Part shown: positions 44,959 to 54,138 of the stretch, one piece after another
Position numbering within the stretch: position 1 is the first letter of the stretch
Layout of the letters: every line of letters starts with the position of its first letter
Origin: Bacillus tuaregi
GTDB taxonomy: Bacteria > Bacillota > Bacilli > Bacillales > Cytobacillaceae
Direction: 5' to 3'
Length of the DNA stretch: 64,000 nucleotides
Assembly (NCBI RefSeq): GCF_900104575.1
Contig: NZ_LT629731.1
Location: 2,216,031 to 2,280,030, forward strand
Made by a program: the position numbers and the translations under genes
The notes under the pieces: model-generated
What the model was told of the DNA's origin: nothing
What the model saw: the letters and a program-made list of their open reading frames with translations, nothing else
Database searches by the model: none

Positions 44959-46608
44959 GTGGAAATAGTAATTCAACGAATGTTATTTGAATTGCTCGGA
45001 GGCGTTGGGATTTTTCTGTATAGCATTACAACGATGCGTACAGGTCTGCAGAGTATAGCCGGGAACAAATTAAAGGATATTCTTGATCGTTTTACATCCA
45101 ATCCACTCATAGGTTTTCTAGCGGGTATTCTTGTTACAGGTATGATCCAAAGCAGTACAGCAACAACGGTTATAACAGTAGGCCTCGTAGGTGCAGGTTT
45201 TATGAACCTGCGTCAGGCCATCGGAGTCATTCTTGGCGCTAATATTGGCACAACGGTAACGGCTTTGATTATTGGATTTAATATAGAAGAATACTCTTTG
45301 CCTATTATTGCCATTGGGGCTTTTCTTTTGTTTTTCTTTAAAAAGAAAACAATGCAGAATATCGGACAGATTATCTTTGGTTTAGGAGGAATTTTCTACG
45401 GATTGGAATTAATCAGCATTGGAGTGGAACCAATGAGTGAGCTTGAGATGTTTAAAGGTCTGTCCCTTCAACTAAGCTCAATTCCTTTATTAGGGGTACT
45501 CGTAGGCACTATTTCCACCATGTTGGTTCATAGTTCAAGTGCCGCAATTGGTATTTTACAAGGACTTTATGCAGATTCATTGATTTCACTCGAAGCAGCA
45601 TTACCGATTTTATATGGAGATAATATCGGAACGACGATTTCAGCTGTCATTGTATCAATAGGAACTTCAACAGTAGCCAAACGTGCTGCTAGCATACATG
45701 TCTTCATAAATGTAATGGGAACGATCATTTTTTTAATTCTTTTGCAGCCCTTTGCAGCCCTTATTTTATGGATATCAGGCTCTATTCATCTAAGTCCAGA
45801 GATGGCGATTGCCTTTGCACATGCCCTTTATAATATCTTTAGCAGTCTGTTATTTCTTCCGTTCATTAGTGTGTTAATTCTTTTTGCTAAGAAGCTCATT
45901 CCTGGTGAAGATTCAGTCATTGAGTATCGGGCTAAAAGGCTCGATCCCCATTTAATAAAGCAATCCACCTCCATTGCGTTAGGACAGGCGAAGGAAGAAG
46001 TCATATTTATGGGAGAATTCGCCATAAAGGGGCTAAAAGAATCGCTACTATTCTTCAAAACAAAGCATGAACCGCATGCCATGCATACAAAGCAAATGGA
46101 GGATTTTCTAAACAGCTTAGATCGAAAAATAACGAATTATCTCATTGATATTGGATTATATTCTTTAACGGAACGCGAATCAGAAGAACAAAATAAGCTG
46201 ATAAGTATCGTCCGTGAGCTTGAGGGAATTGGTGATCTTTTTGATGATATTATTGACCATAGCGAATATGGAATCTCGCTGAAAGTTAACTTCTCTAAGC
46301 ATGGTGTAGGTGGATTAGAGGAGTTGTTTGAATTAACGATTGCTACCGTTAAAGAAGCTATGAATGCGCTTGATCAAAATAATAAGGATGCAGCGAAATT
46401 GGCCATCGAAAAGAAAGACCTTCTTAATAAAATGGAGGAAGAACTTCGAAAAGAGCATGTACTTCGAATCCAATCAGGTGAATGCAGTCCCCAAGCAGAA
46501 ATTGTCTTTATTGATATCATAAATAACCTAGTACGGATTGGGGATCATGCAGTTAATATTGCTCATGTTCTATTAAAAGAGGAAAATTTTTACGAGGTTG
46601 TCAGATAA
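44959..46608 (+). CDS. Na/Pi cotransporter family protein with PhoU-like domain
   Basis: A 549-residue protein. The membrane part (residues 1-315) holds two inverted Na/Pi repeats, each with a QSST- or HSSS-type motif: GMIQSSTATTVITVGLVGAG near residue 60 and LVHSSSAAIGILQGL near residue 193. The cytoplasmic C-terminal 200 residues are a PhoU-like helical bundle (MEDFLNSLDRKITNYL, EGIGDLFDDIIDH). It probably imports phosphate with sodium. It starts with GTG after AGGAGTT. Confidence 0.92.
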   Translation: MEIVIQRMLFELLGGVGIFLYSITTMRTGLQSIAGNKLKDILDRFTSNPLIGFLAGILVTGMIQSSTATTVITVGLVGAGFMNLRQAIGVILGANIGTTVTALIIGFNIEEYSLPIIAIGAFLLFFFKKKTMQNIGQIIFGLGGIFYGLELISIGVEPMSELEMFKGLSLQLSSIPLLGVLVGTISTMLVHSSSAAIGILQGLYADSLISLEAALPILYGDNIGTTISAVIVSIGTSTVAKRAASIHVFINVMGTIIFLILLQPFAALILWISGSIHLSPEMAIAFAHALYNIFSSLLFLPFISVLILFAKKLIPGEDSVIEYRAKRLDPHLIKQSTSIALGQAKEEVIFMGEFAIKGLKESLLFFKTKHEPHAMHTKQMEDFLNSLDRKITNYLIDIGLYSLTERESEEQNKLISIVRELEGIGDLFDDIIDHSEYGISLKVNFSKHGVGGLEELFELTIATVKEAMNALDQNNKDAAKLAIEKKDLLNKMEEELRKEHVLRIQSGECSPQAEIVFIDIINNLVRIGDHAVNIAHVLLKEENFYEVVR

Positions 46609-46653
46609 GCGAAGTGAACTTATTTGACACCATATGTTCCATTAAAACGAAAA

Positions 46654-46692
46654 TAAGGCTGTCCCGCTTGCTTTGGGGACAGCCTCATTTTT
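46654..46692. terminator. bidirectional terminator
   Basis: AGGCTGTCCC at 46656-46665 pairs with GGGACAGCCT at 46676-46685, followed by T-rich sequence. It lies between the converging cotransporter and yeeI genes. Confidence 0.85.
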
Positions 46693-46694
46693 TA

Positions 46695-47414
46695 TTATTC
46701 TCCTAAATCCACATTGTGGTAAACCTGTTGGACATCATCTAAGTCTTCTAAAGCATCAATCAATTTTTCAAATTGTGCAATCGTATCATCTGCTAATGTA
46801 ACATCGCTTTTCGCAAGCATCGTGAGCTCTGCAACCGTGAATTCACTTACACCTGCGGCCTTAAATGCTTCCTGTACGGCGTGAAATTGGTCTGGTTCAG
46901 CATATACAATCACAGACTCTTCTTCTTCAAGAATATCGCGAACATCTAAGTCGGCTTCCATTAATAGCTCTAACACTTCATCAGATGTTTTTCCTTCAAT
47001 TCCGATGACAGCAGTTTGATCAAACATATAGGCAACAGAACCACTTACTCCCATATTCCCGCCGTTTTTACCAAATGCTGCACGCACTTCAGAGGCAGTA
47101 CGGTTTACATTATTCGTTAATGCATCCACAATAATCATGGAGCCACTTGGACCAAAGCCTTCATAGCGAAGCTCATCGTAGTTCTCCTCTGAACCGCCCT
47201 TGGCTTTTTCAATGGCACGGTCGATAATATGTCTTGGAACATTATATGTTTTAGCGCGCTCCAGCACGAAGCGCAATGCTTGGTTTAGTTCAGGATCTGG
47301 TTCACCCTGTTTGGCCACTACATATATTTCTTTTCCAAATTTGGCATAAATACGACTAGTATTCGCATCCTTTGATGCTTTTTTTTCCTTAATATTATTC
47401 CATTTACGACCCAT
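46695..47414 (-). CDS. yeeI: YebC/PmpR-family protein YeeI
   Basis: A 239-residue YebC-type protein. It starts [20 protein letters not shown], a near match to B. subtilis YeeI rather than YrbC. YGFGP-type signature [23 protein letters not shown] and the C-terminal QVYHNVDL are present. YebC proteins have been described as transcription regulators and, more recently, as factors relieving ribosome stalling. It is monocistronic. Confidence 0.93.
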   Translation of the reverse strand: MGRKWNNIKEKKASKDANTSRIYAKFGKEIYVVAKQGEPDPELNQALRFVLERAKTYNVPRHIIDRAIEKAKGGSEENYDELRYEGFGPSGSMIIVDALTNNVNRTASEVRAAFGKNGGNMGVSGSVAYMFDQTAVIGIEGKTSDEVLELLMEADLDVRDILEEEESVIVYAEPDQFHAVQEAFKAAGVSEFTVAELTMLAKSDVTLADDTIAQFEKLIDALEDLDDVQQVYHNVDLGE

Positions 47415-47607
47415 AAAGTCCCACTCTCTTTCAACATTATATGTAATAATTCCTTAAATAAGCGATTTCATCCATTGAACATTCTTCATTGTTAGATGTT
47501 TACTTATTTATTCACAAAATATATTATACCTAATCAAAGAATAGGATAAAAGTCAAATGTAAGAAAATAGTCTACCTATTTATTTGGTTCTCTTAATGAA
47601 AAAACAA

Positions 47608-47645
47608 TAAAAGCACGCATAGAAAGTTCTATACGTGCTTTTTTG
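47608..47645 (-). terminator. terminator of the dioxygenase operon
   Basis: AAAAGCACG at 47609-47617 with TATAGAA-type inner pairing matches CGTGCTTTT at 47634-47642; T-run on the minus strand. Confidence 0.8.
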
Positions 47646-47649
47646 ATGA

Positions 47650-48129
47650 TTATAGAAGAATACTAACTTTACCTTGTGGACGTAAAGCTTCTAAGTTAAG
47701 GATTACCTTCTTAGCAAGAATTTTTAATTCGCCTTCTTCTTGAACTAATTGGTATTCATTAACTCCAACATAAGTATCAAGGAAATCACGCTTCGCACGG
47801 TAAGTAACGAAGTTAGCCTTTACCGTAACAACACCATCTTCATTGCTAACGATTCTTACGTTTGATACATTATGTGTTGTTTTTGAATGTGGAAACTCAA
47901 CGTGAGCTTCTTTCTTTAGTAAACGTAGAGCTCTCTGCTCAAGGCGTGCTCGATCGTCATGTACTAAGAATAAAGCCGTTTTGAAATCTGCATTTGGGCT
48001 ACCGATAGGAGGGATCACATATGTGCCTTCTTTAGCAAATAAATCAGCCCATGCTTGCATTTTCCATTCATCAAGTAATTCTGCCTCATGGTATAAAAAT
48101 TCTTCGACTTCTTGACGTGTTATATTCAT
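47650..48129 (-). CDS. aromatic-ring-hydroxylating dioxygenase, beta subunit
   Basis: A 159-residue small subunit of the NTF2-like fold. It opens TRQEVEEFLYHEAELLDEW, followed by WADLFAKEGTYVIPP and, near the end, the tryptophan-free VGVNEYQLVQEEGELKILAKKVILN typical of ring-hydroxylating beta subunits. It forms the heteromer with the alpha subunit, whose stop overlaps its start (ATGA). Confidence 0.9.
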   Translation of the reverse strand: MNITRQEVEEFLYHEAELLDEWKMQAWADLFAKEGTYVIPPIGSPNADFKTALFLVHDDRARLEQRALRLLKKEAHVEFPHSKTTHNVSNVRIVSNEDGVVTVKANFVTYRAKRDFLDTYVGVNEYQLVQEEGELKILAKKVILNLEALRPQGKVSILL

Positions 48130-49436
48130 GCGTTAACCCCCTTAGCTTCCTCTTTACCTTCTTGCTTTGCTTCTTCAGCCAGCATTAATTCATTCCATCT
48201 ACGCCAGAATGCACGCATCTGTGCTTCGTCCGTTGCTTGAGGAACTTCTCTGTTCATCCCTTTAGAGATATCATTCCAGCCTACCTCTTTCGCATTTAAG
48301 AAACCTTCTTGACAAAGTTCAAGTGCTTCGTTATCGTCTGGAGTTGCAAAGCCTGATGGTCCTAAGAATTCTAAGAAGCTGTCGTTACGAACTTGTCTGA
48401 AGTTTTCACCTTCAGCTTTAGGTGCTAAGGCATAACCAGTCACTTCAATGTATCCAGGCTCGATTGGATAGAATGTTCTGATAGTGATCGCCATGATATC
48501 GTTAATGATTAAGTTAGGGAAAATCCAGATATTACGGTTCTTTTTAGCAATACGGTGTGCTCTTTCTTGCCCGAATTTTGCTTCTAGTCTTTCAATATTC
48601 TTATCGATAACTTCTTTCGCTTCTTCTCCGTAACCTTCAATCCACTTACCTACTGGTCTTGGCCAAGCAGAGTAGTATTCCATAACAGCATGTCCGCCGC
48701 CAAGGTCTTTCCCTTCACCTACAAGACTGTCTTTTTCCATTGTTCCACCACGAGTAGCAACAATGTCAAAATAAGTTTTGTGTGTTGGAACACCGTGATA
48801 TAAGTCAACACTGTTTTCGCCTAATAGCTTCCAGTTAGCACGTACACTGTATTGTTGAGGATCTGTTAGAACTTCCATTCCAAGAGTTGGATCCTCAGCC
48901 GCATATGCTTGGTCTGCCACTAAATCAAGATATTCTTTAGCATTTCCTAAGTATTCTTCTAAAGAGACAGCGTTATCATCGAAGTTAACAAACATAAATC
49001 CACGATAGTTTTCAAGACGCTTTACTGTCGCAAGGTTTTTAGAACCATCACAGTTATGATCATTTGGGAAACCTGCTTTATCAGGCATACCAACTAATTC
49101 ACCTTGGTTATTAAAGCTCCAAGCATGATAGAAGCAACGGAATACTTTAGAGTTTCCGCAATTTTCACGCGTAACTAAAGCGCCGCGGTGTGGACAGCTG
49201 TTATAGAATGCACGGATTTCACCATCTTGGCTGCGTGTGAAGATTAAGTTACGTCCTCCGACTTTTCTTCTATGGAAATCACCTTTATTTGGCAGTTCAG
49301 ATTCATGTCCGATATAAAGCCAGCATTTACTAAAGATGGCTTCTCTTTCTGTTTCTAAAATTTCAGGCTTAATAAACGCTTGTCGGTTAACTTTGAATGA
49401 CAACTTCTCTTTGTCTTCTCTTACATATTTCCCCAT
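48126..49436 (-). CDS. aromatic-ring-hydroxylating dioxygenase, alpha subunit
   Basis: A 436-residue Rieske oxygenase. The 2Fe-2S site is CPHRGA at about residue 84 and CFYHAW about 20 residues later. The mononuclear iron site is DLYHGVPTH near residue 215 (two histidines). It hydroxylates an aromatic substrate that cannot be named from sequence; family context includes benzoate-, cumate- and phenylpropionate-type enzymes. No ferredoxin or reductase gene is adjacent. ATG 49436 is chosen (GGAGG, 7 bases). Divergent from a LysR gene that probably controls it. Confidence 0.93.
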   Translation of the reverse strand: MGKYVREDKEKLSFKVNRQAFIKPEILETEREAIFSKCWLYIGHESELPNKGDFHRRKVGGRNLIFTRSQDGEIRAFYNSCPHRGALVTRENCGNSKVFRCFYHAWSFNNQGELVGMPDKAGFPNDHNCDGSKNLATVKRLENYRGFMFVNFDDNAVSLEEYLGNAKEYLDLVADQAYAAEDPTLGMEVLTDPQQYSVRANWKLLGENSVDLYHGVPTHKTYFDIVATRGGTMEKDSLVGEGKDLGGGHAVMEYYSAWPRPVGKWIEGYGEEAKEVIDKNIERLEAKFGQERAHRIAKKNRNIWIFPNLIINDIMAITIRTFYPIEPGYIEVTGYALAPKAEGENFRQVRNDSFLEFLGPSGFATPDDNEALELCQEGFLNAKEVGWNDISKGMNREVPQATDEAQMRAFWRRWNELMLAEEAKQEGKEEAKGVNA

Positions 49437-50228
49437 CAATGTCCCTCCTAGAATTCTTTATCTCATAAAATAATATATATAAAAATAATCTATCAAGATT
49501 ATTTTTATTGCATCCACATGTTTAAGAAGCTGCCTTGTAGCCGCTTACAATTTCAATAAATAATCAAATGCATTGCATTGATATATCATGATAATAAAAA
49601 TCCTATTATTCAATGATATTATTTATTGTTTTTTTCATTGTATCACAATATTAATAATTATCGCAAAATAATGATTGTTATTTTAACCTCTACTAATCAC
49701 ACTTTTATTAATCACATGACCTAGTATGCACCTTCATGATACATTGGCTCATAAAAAAAGTTATTATTAAAATTTTCTATGCATTTTTAATAACCTAAGG
49801 AATTTAAATATTTTCTTTTTTAACTATATTCACATTATATATGTAAAAAACATCAAAATCTAATCAAAAAAATCTTCTTTTTACATATCAATTTCAATAT
49901 TTTTTTTATACACCTATTTTCAAATCAGATTATTTACTCTATATTTTTAATTATGTCTACTGTCTAAGCCTTTATTGGCACAATGAACAAATCCTATTTA
50001 TCATAGCGATTTGTTTACTTAATTTATATGAAGGAAAAAATCACCATTATATTTACTTTTTCAATAGTTTTAATAAATTTTCTATATCTTTATAGAAATT
50101 TTTTTGAGAAAATATTAGATAACGACAAAGATGGATTTATTTATAAGACCCTATCGATCCTGCAGTTTTGCAGTTCACGATTAAAATAGGAATGAAGTAA
50201 ATGGTTTATTATTATAGGAGGTATACTC
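49437..50228. other. long AT-rich intergenic region between dioxygenase and LysR genes
   Basis: These 792 bases hold no coding sequence or RNA gene I can support. They are markedly AT-rich. A palindrome ATTGT-ATC-ACAAT at 49637-49649 could be a regulator site, with the general shape of LysR targets. The region is unusually long for a divergent promoter. Confidence 0.55.
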
Positions 50229-51113
50229 GTGGATACAAGTCAACTTGAAACATTTCTCGCCATTTATGAGTATAATAATTATTCAAAAGCGGCCGAACAT
50301 CTAAATGTAACCCAACCAACTGTTACGGCTCGAATGAAGAACCTGGAAAGTGAACTCTCTTGTAAATTATTTGAGCGTTCAGGAAAGAATGTCATTTTGA
50401 CGAAAGAAGGAAAAGTGTTTCTTAAATATGCAACCACTATTCTTTCTTATGTAAGATATTCAAAAGAAGAAACGCTATCTTCTAAGCTACCAAGTTTAAA
50501 GGTTGGCTTTCCCCCTGGTTTTTCTTATTCCTTTATAACGGAGTTGATACAATCCATTATCTCTATTGATGATTTGAACATTACGGTGATTGAGGGCGAG
50601 GATTCCAGTAGGTTAAATGAACAGATCATAGCGGGAGAATTAGATTTAGTTCTGACTAGAAATGATGTTGCGTATAATCCCAATCTCATTTCCGAATATC
50701 TGTTTGAGGATACACTCGTACTAATTTGCGGCAAAAACCATCGACTCGCTGATTCAGATAAAATTGAAATGGATGATTTACATGATGAAACCATTATTTG
50801 GTATCGAAGGAATTCTCCATTAATATCAAACGTTGATCAACGCTTAATAGGCGTTCCAAATATTAAGCATATTGAGGTTGAAAACAATGAAATGTTAAAA
50901 AAAGTAGTTGCCAGTGGAATTGGTGTAGGGATTACTCCTTTAATTGGAATTGATCAAAGTGAACGTGATCAGCTGATTGTAAAAGAAATAAAGGAGCTTC
51001 GGTATATTCCCAATAAAATCTATATTCAATATCGAAAGAACCTCATTATTGAAAATTATTTAGAGAATATTATTAGCTCCATTATTAACCATAAGAATAA
51101 TAAAAATGAATGA
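50229..51113 (+). CDS. LysR-family transcriptional regulator
   Basis: A 294-residue LysR regulator. The N-terminal winged helix is LETFLAIYEYNNYSKAAEHLNVTQPTVTARMKNLE (read in parts), followed by the effector domain (about 90-290) with VGFPPGFSYSFI and SGIGVGITPLIGI. It starts with GTG after AGGAGG. It is divergent from the dioxygenase genes, the classic arrangement for a LysR activator responding to the aromatic substrate or a product. Confidence 0.92.
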   Translation: MDTSQLETFLAIYEYNNYSKAAEHLNVTQPTVTARMKNLESELSCKLFERSGKNVILTKEGKVFLKYATTILSYVRYSKEETLSSKLPSLKVGFPPGFSYSFITELIQSIISIDDLNITVIEGEDSSRLNEQIIAGELDLVLTRNDVAYNPNLISEYLFEDTLVLICGKNHRLADSDKIEMDDLHDETIIWYRRNSPLISNVDQRLIGVPNIKHIEVENNEMLKKVVASGIGVGITPLIGIDQSERDQLIVKEIKELRYIPNKIYIQYRKNLIIENYLENIISSIINHKNNKNE

Positions 51114-51117
51114 AAAT

Positions 51118-51171
51118 AGGTGTCCGCACTTACCTGCTCGTTCTGGTAAGCAGCAGACACCTTCTTTTTTT
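51118..51171. terminator. bidirectional terminator
   Basis: AGGTGTC-N2-CACTTACC (51118-51134) pairs with GGTAAGCAGCAGACACCT (51145-51162, one bulge region), then a T-run. Separates the converging LysR and pepF genes. Confidence 0.8.
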
Positions 51172-51212
51172 ATCACGGTCAGCTATTTAAGGACGAAATG
51201 GAATAGAAAACA

Positions 51213-53000
51213 TTACAGCTTTGAGAACTCCTCTACCAAATCTTCAAAGCGTGTTAATGCATTTTCAATTGGTTCAGGTGAAGTTAAATCAACACCTGTT
51301 TTCTTTAATAATTCAAGAGGATAATCTGAGCTGCCACTTTTTAGAAATTCTAAATAGGATTGGATTGTTTCCTCATCACCTTCAAAGATTCTCGTAGCTA
51401 AATGAATGGCAGAGGCATATCCTGTCGCATATTTATAAACGTAAAATGGTCGATAAAAATGAGGAATTCTTGACCAACCGTATTTCACTTGTTCATCAAA
51501 AACCATTTCATTTCCATTGTATTCCCTAAATAATGTCTCATAAGTTTGATTAAACACCTCGACATTTAGCGGCTTTCTCGCCTCTGCCATTTCATGTGTC
51601 TTCTTCTCGAATTCTGCAAACATTACTTGAGTAAAGAAGGTACCTTTATATTGATCAATGAAATGATTGATCAGGTGCTTACGGACGTTCGGATCCTTTT
51701 CATTTTTTAATAAGTAGTTAATCAACAGCACTTCATTGACAGTCGAAGCAACCTCTGCAACAAATATACTATATCTAGCTGTAATTTGTGGTTGGTATTT
51801 CGAGCTGAGCATACTATGTACGCCATGTCCGCATTCATGAACCAATGTAAATAAACTATCTAAATCATCCTGATGATTTAAGAGGATAAATGGATGTACA
51901 CCGTATACACCAAGGTTATAGGCTCCAGACCTTTTTCCCGGTGTTTCTCGAACATCAAGATACCGTGATTCTTTGAATTCCTTTAGAATCTGTATATAAT
52001 CTTCCCCAAGCGGAGATAGGGCCTTTAGCATCGTATCGTACGCTTCCTCATAGGAGATAACCGGTTTTACTCCGCTGATTAATGGTACACTCATATCATA
52101 TTGATGAAGTTCATCTAGATTCAGTTTTTGTTTCCGAATTTGTGTATATCGATGAAGCGGCTTGATATTTTTTTTAGTCGTCGCAATAAGATTTTCGTAG
52201 ACTTCTTTAGGCACTTTGTCTCCAAATAACCCTTTTTCTAATGCAGATGGATAATGACGAAGCTTTGCCATCGTCACATTATTTTTAATCGCGCCTGACA
52301 GTGTGGCAGCTATGGAATTTTTTAATTGCAGGTAAGGCTTATAATAAGCGAAATAGGCTTCTTTTCTTTTTTCGCGATCCTCATCTTCTATTAATTTGGC
52401 ATACATCCCCCTTGTCAGCTCAACAGACTCACCGTTATCACCTGTTACTTCACCAAATTTAATATCGGCATTATTGATCATCCCAAAGGTATGGCTTGGA
52501 ACAGATAATGCTTCACCCAATTGGGAAAGGAGTTCCTCCTGCTCCTTGCTTAACACATGTGGTTTATAACGAAAAGACTCCATTAAATCTTCTGTAAAAT
52601 AATCTAAGCCTTTTTCTTCATTAATATATGCTTGCAAGGTTTCTTCTTTCAGGCTTAATAAAAAGGGCATAAAGAACGAGGTAGATGAGCTTACTTTTAC
52701 ACTTAACTGTTTTGCCTTGTCCAATAATGATTGAGAGGAGGTTTCCCGTGTGTCTTCATCGACCTTTAACATCGCATAAGCATAGAGTTTGTTAAATAGA
52801 TAGGAAAGGTCCTCGCTTTGTTTGAGGTATTGGTAGAGTGAATGACCATCGTGAATCTGGCCGTCAAACGTTTTTAATCTTTCTGCCATCTCTTCAATTT
52901 GTCGAAAATCCTTTTCCCAAAGATTTAGATCTGCATAGAGGTCCTCTATATTCCATTTTTCCTGCAAAGGTACTTCCTGTCTTGTCTTATAGGTAATCAA
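51213..53000 (-). CDS. pepF: oligoendopeptidase F (M3 family)
   Basis: A 595-residue cytoplasmic zinc peptidase that cleaves medium peptides. The zinc motif is HECGHGVHS at about residue 382, and the C-terminal glutamate ligand lies in the following VAEVASTVNEVLL. The N-terminal PepF domain starts REVPL-like with EKWNIEDLYADLNLWEKDF. Length is normal. TTG 53000, with GGGGGA 6 bases upstream, is preferred to 53015. Confidence 0.92.
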   Translation of the reverse strand: MITYKTRQEVPLQEKWNIEDLYADLNLWEKDFRQIEEMAERLKTFDGQIHDGHSLYQYLKQSEDLSYLFNKLYAYAMLKVDEDTRETSSQSLLDKAKQLSVKVSSSTSFFMPFLLSLKEETLQAYINEEKGLDYFTEDLMESFRYKPHVLSKEQEELLSQLGEALSVPSHTFGMINNADIKFGEVTGDNGESVELTRGMYAKLIEDEDREKRKEAYFAYYKPYLQLKNSIAATLSGAIKNNVTMAKLRHYPSALEKGLFGDKVPKEVYENLIATTKKNIKPLHRYTQIRKQKLNLDELHQYDMSVPLISGVKPVISYEEAYDTMLKALSPLGEDYIQILKEFKESRYLDVRETPGKRSGAYNLGVYGVHPFILLNHQDDLDSLFTLVHECGHGVHSMLSSKYQPQITARYSIFVAEVASTVNEVLLINYLLKNEKDPNVRKHLINHFIDQYKGTFFTQVMFAEFEKKTHEMAEARKPLNVEVFNQTYETLFREYNGNEMVFDEQVKYGWSRIPHFYRPFYVYKYATGYASAIHLATRIFEGDEETIQSYLEFLKSGSSDYPLELLKKTGVDLTSPEPIENALTRFEDLVEEFSKL

Positions 53001-53178
53001 GTATATTCCCCCCACGTTTTAAAGTGTAATGAAATTCTTACTAAACATTATACCTAATATATTCTCAATTCCGTCCTTTAAACCCTTTTAAAGGGAAAAT
53101 AAAGATAGCAGCTGCCCCCTTTCATTTCTTTATCAGGTATTATTTAGTGTACAATAGTCTAGAAAGGATGTGGATGAA

Positions 53179-53970
53179 ATGGCTGCGACTTTGCCGCATA
53201 TTGAGGATTCAAATAACACTACCTATTTTCCTCCAAAAGGAGATTTTGTGACTTTCGACAATGATGAACATTACATAGAAAAGCTTAAGGAATGGGGATT
53301 GTCAACGACCAAGGAATCGTTTTGGTATAAGGATAGAACTTTTCAAAGACTTGTGACCATTAAAGGCTATGAGGCTTATGGAGTAACAGATGAGTTTAAT
53401 ACGATTGTTCTTGAGTTTCAAGATGGAAACCTAACCTGTATTCACCCTGCCTATTTAAAGGAAATGCAATCACCAAGCTTTGAAAAAGCAAACGTAACCT
53501 TAATTGAAAAAGATAAGGATCAAGCTGCATCGAAAAAGACTACGCCTCCTTCAAAACAGTCACTTGAAAATGCTGAGCAGAAAAAAACGGTTGCAAAGAA
53601 AGCAGAGAAAAAAACAGAAAAGAAAACAAAAATAGGAAAGCTCGAGTTGCCGGTTGATAAGGTTCATTTTACAGCAAAGGTAAAGCAATTTGCTTTAAGC
53701 TGGAATAATTTTAATGAAGAGAATGATGAAGTCGTTGTCTTAGAAAACGTTGTGATTCAACAGGAAAGTCCACTTGAGGTAGGCCTCGCATGGTGCTCAC
53801 ATTCTAAAACATTAAAGAAGTTTGAGCTTGCTCCTGGAGATGTGCTTGAATTTGACGGTAAAATTGTGAAAAAGAAATTACCAAAAGGAAAGGATGCTGA
53901 GGAAGAATTTATTATCGAGGAAGCCGTTCCGTATAAAATAAACAATCCATCGAAGATTAAAAAGGAATAA
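53179..53970 (+). CDS. unknown protein with lysine-rich linker
   Basis: A 263-residue soluble protein. Residues 1-110 are a compact domain, residues 115-160 a Lys/Ala/Glu-rich linker (KKAEKKTEKKTKIG), and residues 162-250 a beta-rich domain ending PYKINNPSKIKKE. I do not recognise it. ATG 53179 has AAAGGA about 10 bases upstream; a TACAAT box near 53152 may be its -10. Repeat copy C begins four bases after the stop codon. Confidence 0.72.
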   Translation: MAATLPHIEDSNNTTYFPPKGDFVTFDNDEHYIEKLKEWGLSTTKESFWYKDRTFQRLVTIKGYEAYGVTDEFNTIVLEFQDGNLTCIHPAYLKEMQSPSFEKANVTLIEKDKDQAASKKTTPPSKQSLENAEQKKTVAKKAEKKTEKKTKIGKLELPVDKVHFTAKVKQFALSWNNFNEENDEVVVLENVVIQQESPLEVGLAWCSHSKTLKKFELAPGDVLEFDGKIVKKKLPKGKDAEEEFIIEEAVPYKINNPSKIKKE

Positions 53971-53973
53971 GAA

Positions 53974-54020
53974 ATCAAATTCGCCCGTCGATACAAAAAG
54001 TATTTTCTGAATGAAGTTAA
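53974..54020 (+). repeat. repeat family copy C: internally deleted
   Basis: Left end ATCAAATTCGCCCGTCGA joins directly to TACAAAAAGTATTTTCTGAATGAAGTTAA-like right end (read in parts: TACAAAAAG, then CTGAATGAAGTTAA). All of the middle of copy A is missing. Same orientation as A, B and E. It defines both ends of the element. Confidence 0.85.
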
Positions 54021-54028
54021 AATGAATG

Positions 54029-54064
54029 AAAAACACATGCAGTCAAAAGTATGTGTTTTTCATA
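54029..54064 (+). terminator. terminator
   Basis: AAAAACACAT at 54029-54038 pairs with ATGTGTTTTT at 54051-54060. It follows repeat copy C and ends the transcript of the preceding gene. Confidence 0.8.
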
Positions 54065-54138
54065 TTTAATGGTTTCTTAGCTATTATTTTATAAGCGATA
54101 GATATATACTGATAACCAATACGAGAGGGGGAATGTGT

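Noticed and set aside
53140-53165. TTTAGTGTACAATAG as a reverse-oriented Ter core
   Set aside because: The spacing differs from the Ter core and the TACAAT is better explained as a -10 box for the gene at 53179.
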